DNA from: Hypericibacter adhaerens
GTDB taxonomy: Bacteria; Pseudomonadota; Alphaproteobacteria; Dongiales; Dongiaceae
Assembly: GCF_008728835.1 (NCBI RefSeq)
Contig: NZ_CP042582.1
Coordinates: 1,364,001-1,428,000, forward strand
DNA: 64,000 nucleotides
Direction: 5' to 3'
Shown here: positions 35,227 through 44,734 of the stretch, one piece after another
How positions within the stretch are numbered: the first letter of the stretch is position 1
How the letters are laid out: the number at the start of each line of letters is the position of its first letter
Program-made: the position numbers and the translations under genes
Notes under the pieces: model-generated
What the model saw: the letters and a program-made list of their open reading frames with translations, nothing else
Database searches by the model: none
Told to the model about the DNA's origin: nothing

Positions 35227-37169
35227 CCGCTCAACCGTTCGCCCAGCACATGGTCGCCGGCCATGAGGCTCGCATGGAGCAGGCCGTCGGCCGCCTGCTC
35301 GAGCTGTTCGGCGACCGCCGCCAGCAGGAACAGGCGCTTGGCGTCGCTCTGTCCGCGCATCAGGCCGGCCACGACCTCGCGCTCGACCTCGTCGGTCGCA
35401 TGCTCCATCTCCCGCACGCTCTCGAGTGCCGCCAGGAAATCGCGCACTTCCTCGTGGCTGGAGCCGCGATGGACCCGGCGGGCCGCGGCGAGGACGCGCA
35501 CATAGCTCTGCACGCCGCCCGCGACCAGGGCGGCCAGCCGCTCGAGCGGATCGAGCTCGCCCGGGGCGTCGAATTCCGTGGTGCCGCGTGCATCGGGCAG
35601 CAGGGCCAGGTGGAACAGGGCCTCCTCGAGCGCGTCGGCCGCGTCGTCCGCCGATTCCAGGACGCCGCGCCAGGCCGGGGGGACCCCACGCGGATCGATC
35701 AGCCCGCGCACCCGCACCAGGATCCGGTCGGCGTCGCTTTCCCAGCGCTTGGCGCGTTTGGCCCGCTGCTCGCGCAGGCTCTGGCCTTCGCCGGCGCTGG
35801 CCCGCATCAGCGTCTCGCGCACGAGCTCGCCGATATCGAGGGTGAGGGCCGCATGATCGAGCACGAGGTCGAGCAGCCGGTCGCTGGTGCCTTCGAGCCG
35901 CACCAGAAGGTCGGCACGGATCTCCTCGAAGATGGCGGCCTCGCTGCGCTTCGCGCGCAGGCCCTCGCTGGTCGCGCGCAGCACGACGCGCATGAACTCG
36001 ATCGCCTGCTCCTGGCCGATCAGCTCGACCAGCGGCATGCCGAAGGGCGCGACACCCTTGCGCACGGTGTCGAGCGCCTGGAACACCAGCTTCTCGCCGC
36101 CCGCGACCAGGAACCCGCGGTGGCCGACCTCTTCCTCGGCGGCCCAGCGCAGCAGGTCGGTGGCGACCGCCTTGGGCAGGATCGCGCGCAGCCGCTTGCG
36201 CGCCCGGTTCCAGTCGATGAGGAACACCAGGCTGGCGCCGATCTGCGCCAGGCAGGCCGCGAGCGAGGTCTGGTTGGGCGCGTCGAAGCTGCCGGTCGCG
36301 TGGTAGAACTCGTCCTCCTCGAGGCCGGCGACATGGCGGGCCCGCGTCTCGGTCCAGTTCATCGCGAAATCGTGCAGCCGCTCCTGGAAGAAGCGCAGGC
36401 GGCGGGAATGGACGTCGGTATAGGTGACCGACAACCGGAGCCCTTCGACATGGACGATGAGAACGTGGGAATCGGTCGTCCCGATGTCGTTCTGGATCAC
36501 GAGCCGCGACCCCGTCCGCGTCGCGGTGGTACCGAGCCCGGGATGGTCGAACTTGAGCGGCGCCGTGCGGTTGAGGCCGCGCATGAAGGCCTGGATCAGC
36601 GGCCGGTCCTCGGCCGCGAGGCGATAGACCCGGGCGCCGTCGAGCGTCTCCTCCGCAAGGCCGGCCTGCAGCCCGTTGATGGCCTTGTGCAGGTCCATCA
36701 CCAGCAGATGCAGGGAATCGCCGGCATCGCGCCGGGCCCGCGTCGCGGCCGAAATGAAATCCAGCGGCACGCGGTCGCCGGCCAGATCGGGCAGGTGGCC
36801 CAGCCGGGTGCGCCGGGGCTCGAAGATCGCGGCCTGGCCGGCGGCGGCGACGGGCGCCAGCATCGCATCCAGATCCTCGACGACAGCGCCCAGAAGCTTC
36901 TTCGCGCCGGGGATCACATAGCTCTCCCCGTTGCGATGCGAGGCGCCCAGCGCGCTGTCGAGGCTGGCATCGCCCACGCCGGCGGCGCGGCGCTCGGCGC
37001 CAAGATCGGGAGGCGTCGTCCCCGGCGCCTCGGCCTGGGCGCGCGCCGCCTGCAGCCAGGTGAAGGCGAACTTGACCCGCGCGTTGGCGGCGAGCGCGCG
37101 ATCGATCAGCTCCGGCAGGAGCAGGCTGCGCTCGTCCAGGACCTCGGCGATCTTCGATTTCTCTGTCAT
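35223..37169 (-). CDS. Large PhoU-like (DUF47-type) protein
   Basis: The 648-residue protein is not matched to a named enzyme. The C-terminal third (about 420-648) is all-helical with conserved acidic patches such as ESADDAADALEEALFHLALL and EMEHATDEVEREVVAGLM, the pattern of PhoU/DUF47 phosphate regulators, in which acidic residues bind metals. The N-terminal two thirds is of unknown fold, with VIQNDIGTTDSHVLIVHVEG and YHATGSFDAPNQTSLAACLA as distinctive stretches. It precedes the truncated PPDK-like gene on the same strand, and a Pho-box-like repeat is found upstream. A role in phosphate or phosphoryl-transfer control is inferred. Confidence 0.55.
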   Translation of the reverse strand: MTEKSKIAEVLDERSLLLPELIDRALAANARVKFAFTWLQAARAQAEAPGTTPPDLGAERRAAGVGDASLDSALGASHRNGESYVIPGAKKLLGAVVEDLDAMLAPVAAAGQAAIFEPRRTRLGHLPDLAGDRVPLDFISAATRARRDAGDSLHLLVMDLHKAINGLQAGLAEETLDGARVYRLAAEDRPLIQAFMRGLNRTAPLKFDHPGLGTTATRTGSRLVIQNDIGTTDSHVLIVHVEGLRLSVTYTDVHSRRLRFFQERLHDFAMNWTETRARHVAGLEEDEFYHATGSFDAPNQTSLAACLAQIGASLVFLIDWNRARKRLRAILPKAVATDLLRWAAEEEVGHRGFLVAGGEKLVFQALDTVRKGVAPFGMPLVELIGQEQAIEFMRVVLRATSEGLRAKRSEAAIFEEIRADLLVRLEGTSDRLLDLVLDHAALTLDIGELVRETLMRASAGEGQSLREQRAKRAKRWESDADRILVRVRGLIDPRGVPPAWRGVLESADDAADALEEALFHLALLPDARGTTEFDAPGELDPLERLAALVAGGVQSYVRVLAAARRVHRGSSHEEVRDFLAALESVREMEHATDEVEREVVAGLMRGQSDAKRLFLLAAVAEQLEQAADGLLHASLMAGDHVLGERLSG

Positions 37170-37191
37170 GTTCCGACGCTAGTGAGGGGGA

Positions 37192-37219
37192 GTGACGAAG
37201 ATGTGACAGACTTGTGAAG
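37192..37219 (-). promoter_or_regulatory. Candidate Pho box upstream of the PhoU-like gene
   Basis: On the minus strand CTGTCAC, four bases, then TCGTCAC (37209-37192) resembles the PhoB-binding direct repeat CTGTCAT-N4-CTGTCAT. A further CTTCACA lies ten bases before the first unit, giving three near-helical-turn repeats. The box ends 22 bases before the start codon, with TAGCGT as a possible -10. The match is imperfect. Confidence 0.4.
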
Positions 37220-37293
37220 CGCTCGCGCGTATCATCATCATCGGCGCAGGCTCAATTTAGCGGGCGCTCGCCGGCGGTCATTGAGGTGAGTCA

Positions 37294-38175
37294 ATGCCCA
37301 TCGGTTTGAGGAACGAGCCCGAGGGACAGCGGCTGCAGCGCCGGCATGGGATCGAGATCATGGATGTGAGACCTCTGACGGGCGCGCTGGGCGCCGAAAT
37401 CGCCGGCATCGATCTGGCAGCACCCCTCGATGACCGGACGATCGCGGAGATCCGCTCGGCATTGCTCGAGCATCTGCTCGTCGTCTTCCGCGACCAGCGC
37501 CTGACGCCCGGGCAGCAGGCGGATTTCGCGCGGCGCTTCGGACCGCTCCATACCTTCGCCTACACGGCGGCCCGCGCCTTGCCCGGCCATCCGGAGGTCC
37601 TGCGCGTCGTGAAGGAGAAGGAGGACCGCAAGGTCTTCGGCGAGCTCTGGCATGCGGACGTCACCTTCCTGGAGAAGCCGGTGCTCGGCTCGATGCTCCA
37701 CGCCATCGAGACGCCGCCCGAGGGCGGCGACACGCTCTTCGCCAACATGTATCTCGCTTACGAGGCTCTCTCCGACGGCATGAAGACGCTGCTGGAGCGC
37801 CTGACGGCCGTGCATGAGAGCGAGGTGCGCGCGGAGAATGCCGGGCCGGACGCGAACGGCGAGCCGGGCGGCTTCATCACCATGGGCACCGAGCATCCCG
37901 TCATCCGCGTCCATCCGGAGACGGGACGGAAATCGCTCTTCGTCAACCGGACCTACACGACGCGCTTCAGCGGCATGACGGTGGAGGAGAGCCGGCCGCT
38001 CCTCGAGTTCCTCTTTCGGCACGCGATCGAGCCCGAATTCATCACGCGGCTGCGCTGGGCGCCCGGCACCGTGACCTTCTGGGACAATCGCTGCACCCAG
38101 CACCGGCCGCTCAACGACTATCACGGCCACCGGCGCGAGATGCATCGCATCACCATCGCCGACCCGACGATCTGA
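37294..38175 (+). CDS. TauD/TfdA family 2-oxoglutarate dioxygenase
   Basis: A 293-residue Fe(II)/2-oxoglutarate oxygenase, similar to taurine, alkylsulfonate or 2,4-D dioxygenases. The HxD pair is His120 and Asp122 in WHADVTF, the distal His is His270 in CTQHRPL, and the 2-oxoglutarate Arg is in HRREMHR (Arg281 or Arg285). The core [20 protein letters not shown] is characteristic. The ATG at 37294 follows GAGGTGAG; a second ATG at residue 23 ([14 protein letters not shown]) is where most family members start. The substrate cannot be assigned. Confidence 0.88.
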   Translation: MPIGLRNEPEGQRLQRRHGIEIMDVRPLTGALGAEIAGIDLAAPLDDRTIAEIRSALLEHLLVVFRDQRLTPGQQADFARRFGPLHTFAYTAARALPGHPEVLRVVKEKEDRKVFGELWHADVTFLEKPVLGSMLHAIETPPEGGDTLFANMYLAYEALSDGMKTLLERLTAVHESEVRAENAGPDANGEPGGFITMGTEHPVIRVHPETGRKSLFVNRTYTTRFSGMTVEESRPLLEFLFRHAIEPEFITRLRWAPGTVTFWDNRCTQHRPLNDYHGHRREMHRITIADPTI

Positions 38176-38431
38176 GCGCGGCGAACGCCAAGAATTGATA
38201 CGTTATAACATTCTTGTTGCCGGGATTCCGCCGACTTGGCGGCCTTCCCATCTGGCTATAACGCCCGGGCTCAAAACCCGCTTCTCTCTGTGCAATACTC
38301 CGCCCCGGCCAGAACGAGATCCTGACGCTGGATTGCCGATTGGGAAGCCGAGCCAGATCCCTCGGCCGAGGGCGCCAGCGCAAGAAAAACGAGGCCAGCC
38401 CAAGCGCACAGACAGTGGAAAGGACCCTGAT

Positions 38432-39004
38432 ATGGCGAAAGTCTCGATCCACCCCGCGGTGGATAACGGCTTCAAGCCGGCCAAGAAGGATTTTGCCGGC
38501 GGCACGCTGACCTGCAAATGCACGACCAATCCGGTCGAGGTGAAGATCTCCGCGCAGACCGCGCACAACCATGCCTGCGGCTGCACCAAATGCTGGAAGC
38601 CGGCGGGTGCCACCTTCGCCGTGATCGCCGTGGTCGGGCGCGACAAGGTCAAGGTGACCAAGAACGAGAACAAGCTGAAGATCGTCGATCCCAGCGCCAC
38701 GATCCAGCGCCATGCCTGCAAGGAATGCGGCGTCCATATGTTCGGCCGCATCGAGAAGAAGGAGCATCCCTTCTACGGGCTCGATTTCGTCCATACCGAG
38801 CTGTCGAAGGACGAGGGCTGGTCGCCGCCCGAGTTCGCCGCCTTCGTTTCCTCCATCATCGAATCCGGCTACAAGCCGGAAGGCATGGGCGCGGTGCGCG
38901 CGCGGCTGCGGGAGCTCAAGCTCGAGCCCTATGACTGCCTGTCGCCGCCCCTGATGGATTTCATCGCGACCCATATCGCCAAGGCGTCGGGCGCGCTGAA
39001 ATAG
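38432..39004 (+). CDS. gfa: S-(hydroxymethyl)glutathione synthase
   Basis: Gfa is a zinc protein that speeds or channels the condensation of formaldehyde with glutathione. The 190-residue product carries the CENP-V/GFA fold with CKC (residues 28-30), CGCTKCW (near 49-55) and [14 protein letters not shown], the cysteine ligands of two zinc sites. The ATG follows GGAAAGGACC. It precedes frmA by 104 bases on the same strand, forming the glutathione-dependent formaldehyde detoxification pair. Confidence 0.93.
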   Translation: MAKVSIHPAVDNGFKPAKKDFAGGTLTCKCTTNPVEVKISAQTAHNHACGCTKCWKPAGATFAVIAVVGRDKVKVTKNENKLKIVDPSATIQRHACKECGVHMFGRIEKKEHPFYGLDFVHTELSKDEGWSPPEFAAFVSSIIESGYKPEGMGAVRARLRELKLEPYDCLSPPLMDFIATHIAKASGALK

Positions 39005-39108
39005 GCTGATCGACGGGGCTGCCTTTCCCGCCGGGCCCACGTCATCGGGGACGTGCGCCCGGCGGCGCTCCTTCGCATTCGTGACATCGCAAGAAGAGGT
39101 TGGATCCC

Positions 39109-40218
<1,110 letters not shown>

Positions 40219-40220
40219 GG

Positions 40221-40288
40221 AAAATCCTCTCCCCACCTTGGTGGGGAGAGGGAGGGTCCCGTTGCGAAGCAATGGGAGGGTGAGGGGT
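40221..40288. repeat. Family A-like palindromic repeat
   Basis: CTCTCCCCACCTTGGTGGGGAGAG is a perfect palindrome, followed by GGGAGGGTCCCGTTGCGAAGC and GGGAGGGTGAGGGGTG. This is a variant of the CCCTCCC family and probably also ends the frmA transcript. Confidence 0.7.
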
Positions 40289-40330
40289 GCGGTGCTTGCC
40301 GAGTGATCGTCCCCCTGCCCAGCGCTCCCA

Positions 40331-40353
40331 CGTCATCCCCGCGAAAGCGGGGA
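40331..40353. repeat. Left part of a family B repeat interrupted by IS30
   Basis: CGTCATCCCCGCGAAAGCGG matches the start of the family B palindrome at 24889. It continues on the far side of the insertion at 41391 (CCCAACTTTAAGCTTGG, compare CCATTTTTAAGCTTGG at 24912). Confidence 0.75.
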
Positions 40354-41343
40354 GGTGGATTCACACTCCAAGTGCAACACCTGCTGCCAGAAGAGTTCGG
40401 CGGGGGAGCGCCAGTCAAGGCACTTGCGCGGGGTGTTGTTGTAGGCCCGGAGCAAGCCTGAGATCTGGCGCGAGGTGAGCGCGGCGAGATCGGTTTTCCT
40501 GGGGATCCGGCGGCGCATCCTTCCGATGGCGTTCTCGATGCCGCCCTTCTGCCAGGGGGCGTGGGGATCGCAGAAGAAGGTCTGGATGTCGAGGCGGTGG
40601 AGCTCGTAGTGGCGGGCGAACTCGGTGCCGTTGTCGAAGGTGATGGTCTGGCGCAGGGTCGCGGGCAGGGGTTCGAGCAGGCCGGCGATGGCGGCGGCGA
40701 TCGGTGCGGCCTGCTTGCCGTGGGGCCTGACGGCGAGGAGCAGGCGGGAGGATCGCTCATGCAGGGTGAGGAGTGCCTGGCCGTAGCGAGCGAACATCAT
40801 GAGGTCGGCCTCCCAGTGACCGGGACTTGAGCGGTCCTCGACGTCGGGTGGCCTTTCCTCAATGGAAACACGGGCTTGGATGTGGAGGGCGGAGCTGCCG
40901 CCCTTGCGCCCGCGAAAGCCGCGCTTGGATTTGGCGCGCGGCAGGTAGTGGCGCCAGCTGTAGTCCTGGCGGCGGGTGATCTGGGCCTGGATGAAGCGAT
41001 AGATGCTCTCGGGGCTGATGAGATGACGGCCCGACTGGCGCTCGAGCCGGCCGCAGACCTGCTCGGGCGACCAGCCTTTCCTCAAGCCCTCCAGCACCTG
41101 CCGGCGCAGGTGCGCGTCGCGCTCCAGGCGCGAGCCGCGCCAGCGCCGGGCCCGGGTCTGCTGCTGGGCGTAAGCCGCCCGGTAGCCGATCTGCCGGCCA
41201 CGGTTGCGCTTCAGTTCCCGACTAACCGTCGATGCCGGGCGATCCAGAGCTGCAGCGATTTGGCGGATCGAGCGACCTTTGGAACGAAGGTCGGCAATGA
41301 TGGCGCGCTCTTCGGACGAGAGCTGCTCGTAGTGCTTCCCCAT
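40333..41343 (-). CDS. IS30 family transposase
   Basis: The 336-residue transposase has the N-terminal IS30 helix-turn-helix (HYEQLSSEERAIIADLRSKG; RSIRQIAAALDRPASTVSRE) and a DDE core with GHWEADLMMFARYGQAL, TITFDNGTEFARH and PWQKGGIENAIGRMRRR. The frame is complete. It runs out of the element at 40354 and its last six residues (SPLSRG) and TGA stop are supplied by the host family B repeat. Confidence 0.93.
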   Translation of the reverse strand: MGKHYEQLSSEERAIIADLRSKGRSIRQIAAALDRPASTVSRELKRNRGRQIGYRAAYAQQQTRARRWRGSRLERDAHLRRQVLEGLRKGWSPEQVCGRLERQSGRHLISPESIYRFIQAQITRRQDYSWRHYLPRAKSKRGFRGRKGGSSALHIQARVSIEERPPDVEDRSSPGHWEADLMMFARYGQALLTLHERSSRLLLAVRPHGKQAAPIAAAIAGLLEPLPATLRQTITFDNGTEFARHYELHRLDIQTFFCDPHAPWQKGGIENAIGRMRRRIPRKTDLAALTSRQISGLLRAYNNTPRKCLDWRSPAELFWQQVLHLECESTSPLSRG

Positions 41344-41387
41344 GGCAACACCCTAATCTGGTGTTGCACTTCGTTTGAAAACTCAGC
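40354..41387 (-). mobile_element. IS30-family insertion sequence
   Basis: The 1034-bp element has 28-bp imperfect inverted ends that share AAGTGCAACACC at their inner side: GGTGGATTCACACTCC on the left and GCTGAGTTTTCAAACG on the right (reversed). A GGA on each side (40351-40353 and 41388-41390) may be the three-base target duplication. It has inserted into a family B palindromic repeat downstream of frmA. Confidence 0.85.
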
Positions 41388-41390
41388 GGA

Positions 41391-41450
41391 CCCAACTTTA
41401 AGCTTGGTGCGCTGGATCAAGATGGATCCCTGCTTTCGCGGGGATGGCGT
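41391..41450. repeat. Right part of the interrupted family B repeat
   Basis: CCCAACTTTAAGCTTGG, then GGATCAAGATGGATCCCTGC and TTTCGCGGGGATGG complete the family B palindrome whose left part is at 40331. Confidence 0.7.
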
Positions 41451-41496
41451 TAAGAGCACGGTCTCGTCTTGCTGCGAAAAGCGAGGGCCGGAGCCC

Positions 41497-42441
41497 TCAC
41501 CCCGTCGCGTCGAGCGCCGCGATCGCATCGCGATCGAGCTTGATCTCGGCCGCCTTCACGATGTCCTTGAGCTGCGCGAGGCTGGTGGCGCTGGCGATGG
41601 GGGCGGTCACGCTCGGGCGCGCCATCAGCCAGGCGAGCGCGATCTGCGCGGGCGTCGCGCTGTAGCGCTTGGCGAGCGCATCGAGGGCCGCCAGGATCTT
41701 CTTGCCGCGGGCGTCGAGATATTTGCCGATATCCTCGCCGCGCGGGCTCTTGCCCAGATCGGCCTCGGACCGGTATTTGCCGGTGAGGAAGCCGCTCGCG
41801 AGCGAAAAATAGGTGATGACGCCCAGCCCTTCCTTCCGGCAGAGCGGCTCGAGATCCTTCTCGTAGCCGGCGCGGTCGTAGAGATTGTATTCCGGCTGCA
41901 GCGTCTGGTAGCGGGCGCGGGTCTTGCCGTCGCCGGCCTTGAGCGCCGCGGCAAGCCCGGCCGCGTCGTAGTTGGAGCCGCCGACCGCGCGCACCTTGCC
42001 CTGCTTCACCAGTTCCTCATGGGCCTCGAGAGTCTCTTCGATCGGCGTCTCGGGATCGGGCCAGTGCGACTGGTAGAGGTCGATATAGTCGGTCTGGAGC
42101 CGCTTGAGCGAGGCCTCCACCGCCTGGCGGATATAGGCCTTGGAAAGCCCCTTCTTGCCGGGCCCCATCTCGGAGCCGACCTTGGTCAGGATCAGGACCT
42201 TGTCGCGCCCGCCATGCCGCTTCAGCCATTTGCCGATGATGGTCTCGGACTCGCCGCCGCTATGGCCGGGGACCCAGCGCGAATAGGCGTCCGCCGTGTC
42301 GACCGCGTTGAAGCCCGCATCGGTGAAGGCGTCGAGCAGCGCGAAGGAGGTCGCTTCGTCCGCGGTCCAGCCGAACACGTTGCCGCCGAACACCAGGGGC
42401 GCGATCTCCAGCCCGGTCCGTCCCAATTTCCGCCGATCCAT
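41497..42441 (-). CDS. Aldo/keto reductase
   Basis: A 314-residue NADPH-dependent oxidoreductase of the AKR superfamily. The N-terminal RRKLGRTGLEIAPLVFGGNV is typical, and the catalytic tetrad is visible as Asp and Tyr in AVDTADAYSRW, Lys in LILTKVG and His in LYQSHWPDPETPIEETLEA. The NADP-binding C-terminal segment includes IASATSLAQLKDIVKAAE. The ATG at 42441 is preferred because AGGAG is ten bases upstream; an ATG nine bases earlier is too close to that site. The physiological substrate is unknown. Confidence 0.9.
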   Translation of the reverse strand: MDRRKLGRTGLEIAPLVFGGNVFGWTADEATSFALLDAFTDAGFNAVDTADAYSRWVPGHSGGESETIIGKWLKRHGGRDKVLILTKVGSEMGPGKKGLSKAYIRQAVEASLKRLQTDYIDLYQSHWPDPETPIEETLEAHEELVKQGKVRAVGGSNYDAAGLAAALKAGDGKTRARYQTLQPEYNLYDRAGYEKDLEPLCRKEGLGVITYFSLASGFLTGKYRSEADLGKSPRGEDIGKYLDARGKKILAALDALAKRYSATPAQIALAWLMARPSVTAPIASATSLAQLKDIVKAAEIKLDRDAIAALDATG

Positions 42442-42593
42442 GATGGTCATTCTCCTGAAGGTCGATAATCCACCGGTCCCGGCGGCACTATAGCCGGGTC
42501 GCCGCCGTTCTCCAGCGGGGCGGCCCCAAAATCGTTACAGCGGACGGGCGCCCTTCCGGCCGCGCGCGGGACGGAGGACCTATCCTGCAACCG

Positions 42594-42643
42594 AAAGGCG
42601 GCCTATCATCCATCGAATACGACCTTACGGAACGGCCGCCTTT
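42594..42643. promoter_or_regulatory. 10-bp inverted repeat upstream of the PAS_5-like gene
   Basis: AAAGGCGGCC (42594-42603) and GGCCGCCTTT (42634-42643) are perfect inverted arms with a 30-base spacer, ending 20 bases before the start at 42664. It may be a protein-binding operator or an RNA hairpin; the long spacer does not fit an intrinsic terminator well. Confidence 0.35.
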
Positions 42644-42663
42644 GTCCCGAGAGTGATCGCATC

Positions 42664-43173
42664 ATGTCCAATCCAGAATGGCTGGCGGACGCCATCTGTT
42701 TTGTCGAGCGGCCCGCGATCGCATCCGACATGATCGCCGGCGTGGAGCGGCGCTGGGAGGCGCTGAAGGGCGGCCGCAGCTTTCCTTCCCGCCAGGACAT
42801 CGATCCCTTCCTGTTCCAGCCCTGGCTGCCCTACATCTCGATCGTCGAGCTCAAGGACGAGCCGTTCCGCGTGTTCTATCGCCTGGTCGGCACCGAGGTG
42901 GCGCGTTTCGGCCAGGAGGATTTCTCCTACAAATGGCTGAGCGAAACCGGCTGGGAGCCGGAGCTCAAGGCCGCCAACCTCGAGATCTATCGGCGCCTGC
43001 GCGAACGGCGCGTCCCGCAGTTCGGCCTGTCGCGGATCGAATGGGAAGGGCAGAGCGACCGCGTCTTCGAGTGGGGCGTGTTCCCCCTCTCGAACGACGG
43101 CGAGGCCGTCAGCCATTGCCTCAGCGTCGACGATTTCCGCTCGATCGCGCCGCGCCAGAGCCCGTTGGGCTAG
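42664..43173 (+). CDS. PAS_5-type domain protein
   Basis: The 169-residue soluble protein resembles the PAS_5 (PF07310) family of alphaproteobacterial single-domain proteins of unknown role. Typical stretches are RRWEALKGGRSFPSRQDIDP, then PWLPYISIVELKDEPFRVFY and RLVGTEVARFGQEDFS near the middle. There is no kinase, HTH or effector domain. It stands alone between a divergent aldo/keto reductase and a convergent ppk2. A sensory or ligand-binding function is only suggested by the fold. The ribosome binding site is weak (GAGAG). Confidence 0.7.
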   Translation: MSNPEWLADAICFVERPAIASDMIAGVERRWEALKGGRSFPSRQDIDPFLFQPWLPYISIVELKDEPFRVFYRLVGTEVARFGQEDFSYKWLSETGWEPELKAANLEIYRRLRERRVPQFGLSRIEWEGQSDRVFEWGVFPLSNDGEAVSHCLSVDDFRSIAPRQSPLG

Positions 43174-43189
43174 AACGGCGACGCGCCGC

Positions 43190-44038
43190 TCAGAACTTCT
43201 CCGGCACCCACTTGTAGGGGTAGTTCGGTTCCTTGTAGCCGTGCGGCTTCTGGCGCTTCGGCAGCTTCACCTTCTCGCGCTTGACCTCCTTGTAGGGGAT
43301 CATGCTCAAGAGATGGCTGATGATGTTGAGCCTCGCGCGCTTCTTATCGTCGGACCTCACCGTGTACCAGGGGGCCCAGGCCGTGTCGGTCGCGGCGAAC
43401 ATCTCGTCGCGCGCGCGCGAATAGTCGTACCAGCGGCTGTAGGATTTGAGATCCATCGGCGAGAGCTTCCAGATCTTGCGACCGTCGTCGATGCGCGCCG
43501 TCAACCGCCGCGTCTGCTCCTCGGGCGTCACCTCGAGCCAGTATTTGAAGAGGTGGATGCCGGATTCGATCATCATCTTCTCGAAGGAGGGTGCCAGCTC
43601 GAGAAAGCGCTGGACGACATTCTCGGGCGTGAAGCCCATGACGCGTTCCACGCCCGCGCGGTTGTACCAGCTGCGATCGAAGATGACGATCTCGCCGCCG
43701 GCCGGCAGGTGGGGCAGATAGCGCTGGATATACATCTGCGACTGCTCGCGCTCGGTCGGCGCCGGCAGCGCGACGACCCGGAAGACGCGCGGGCTGACCC
43801 GCTCGGTGAGCGCCTTGATGGTACCGCCCTTGCCGGCGCCGTCGCGGCCTTCGAACACGATGCAGATCTTGGCCCCGGTCGCCTTGGCCCATTCCTGCAC
43901 CTTCACCAGCTCGGCATGAAGCTTCGCCAGCTCGCGCTCATAGTCCTTCCCCTTGAGCTTGGCCGCGGGCGCAGCACCCTTGGGCGCTGCCTTCGCCGTG
44001 GCGGCCTTGCCGTTCTTCTTCTTGCTCTTCTTTGCCAT
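43190..44038 (-). CDS. ppk2: Polyphosphate kinase 2
   Basis: PPK2 transfers phosphate between polyphosphate and nucleoside diphosphates. The 282-residue protein has a basic, Lys/Ala-rich N-terminal tail (1-30), Walker A FEGRDGAGKGGT at 62-73, Walker B-like VIFDRSWYNRAGVERVMG and the lid region KYWLEVTPEEQTRRLTARID. The C-terminal KLPKRQKPHGYKEPNYPYKW is typical of the family. It is the last gene on the minus strand after the Mla-type operon, 70 bases downstream of the lipoprotein gene, and may be cotranscribed with it. Confidence 0.93.
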   Translation of the reverse strand: MAKKSKKKNGKAATAKAAPKGAAPAAKLKGKDYERELAKLHAELVKVQEWAKATGAKICIVFEGRDGAGKGGTIKALTERVSPRVFRVVALPAPTEREQSQMYIQRYLPHLPAGGEIVIFDRSWYNRAGVERVMGFTPENVVQRFLELAPSFEKMMIESGIHLFKYWLEVTPEEQTRRLTARIDDGRKIWKLSPMDLKSYSRWYDYSRARDEMFAATDTAWAPWYTVRSDDKKRARLNIISHLLSMIPYKEVKREKVKLPKRQKPHGYKEPNYPYKWVPEKF

Positions 44039-44108
44039 CTTCCCCTCCTCGGGTGCTTCGGCGCGGCACCGGCCGCGAAAGTTCGTTTGCCGACGTCTCG
44101 ATCGGCGA

Positions 44109-44720
44109 TCAGCTCGCCGGCTGTGCCTTGATCGCGGCCGCGATCTCCTGGCTCAAGCTGGCGAGCGCCTCGCTCATGGCGGCGGCGATGCTGTCATAGC
44201 CGCCCGTGCCGCCGGCAGCCACCGGCTTCTCGATGCTGGACCGCCCGTTGCGCAACACCTTGCCGCTTTGCAGATCGGTGATGGACCAGAACGCGATCAG
44301 CGTCACGGCGCCCGACTGATCCCGCTCGAACTGGGTGATGTCCACGGTGACCTGGTCGGCGAGCGAGCTCGCGTCGGTCCAGGGGTAGATCGAGATGCGG
44401 TCGGTATCGAGCAGCCCCGACAGATTGTCCGCCAGGACCCGCGTGATGTTGTCGCCGATGCGCCCGCCCCATTGATCGAACTCGGCGAGATCGAGGCGGT
44501 TGTCGCTGCTGCGGGTGACGATCTCGGGCCGGTCCAGATATTGCGGGATGACCACGGGGCCGACGCCAATGCCGCGGCCCGCGGCATTGCCAGCTCCCGT
44601 GATCTCTGCGAGGGGGGTGAGGACATAGAAACGGACGGGCTTGCTCCCCGCGCAGGCCGAGAGCAGGAGCGGGAGGGCGAGGAGGAGAACCGCCGCCATC
44701 CTGCCGGGAACACGAGCCAT
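44109..44720 (-). CDS. ABC-type transport auxiliary lipoprotein (PqiC/DUF330-like)
   Basis: A 203-residue lipoprotein: the signal MARVPGRMAAVLLLALPLLL ends in the lipobox LLSAC. The mature sequence (VRFYVLTPLAEI, GVGPVVIPQYLDRPEIVTRS, WGGRIGDNITRVLADNLSGL) matches the ABC-type transport auxiliary component family that accompanies MCE systems, as PqiC does PqiAB. The start follows CAGGAGGG. It lies 14 bases after the mlaD-like gene, so it is probably the periplasmic or outer-membrane partner of that lipid transporter. Confidence 0.88.
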   Translation of the reverse strand: MARVPGRMAAVLLLALPLLLSACAGSKPVRFYVLTPLAEITGAGNAAGRGIGVGPVVIPQYLDRPEIVTRSSDNRLDLAEFDQWGGRIGDNITRVLADNLSGLLDTDRISIYPWTDASSLADQVTVDITQFERDQSGAVTLIAFWSITDLQSGKVLRNGRSSIEKPVAAGGTGGYDSIAAAMSEALASLSQEIAAAIKAQPAS

Positions 44721-44734
44721 GGGTCCCTCCTGGG

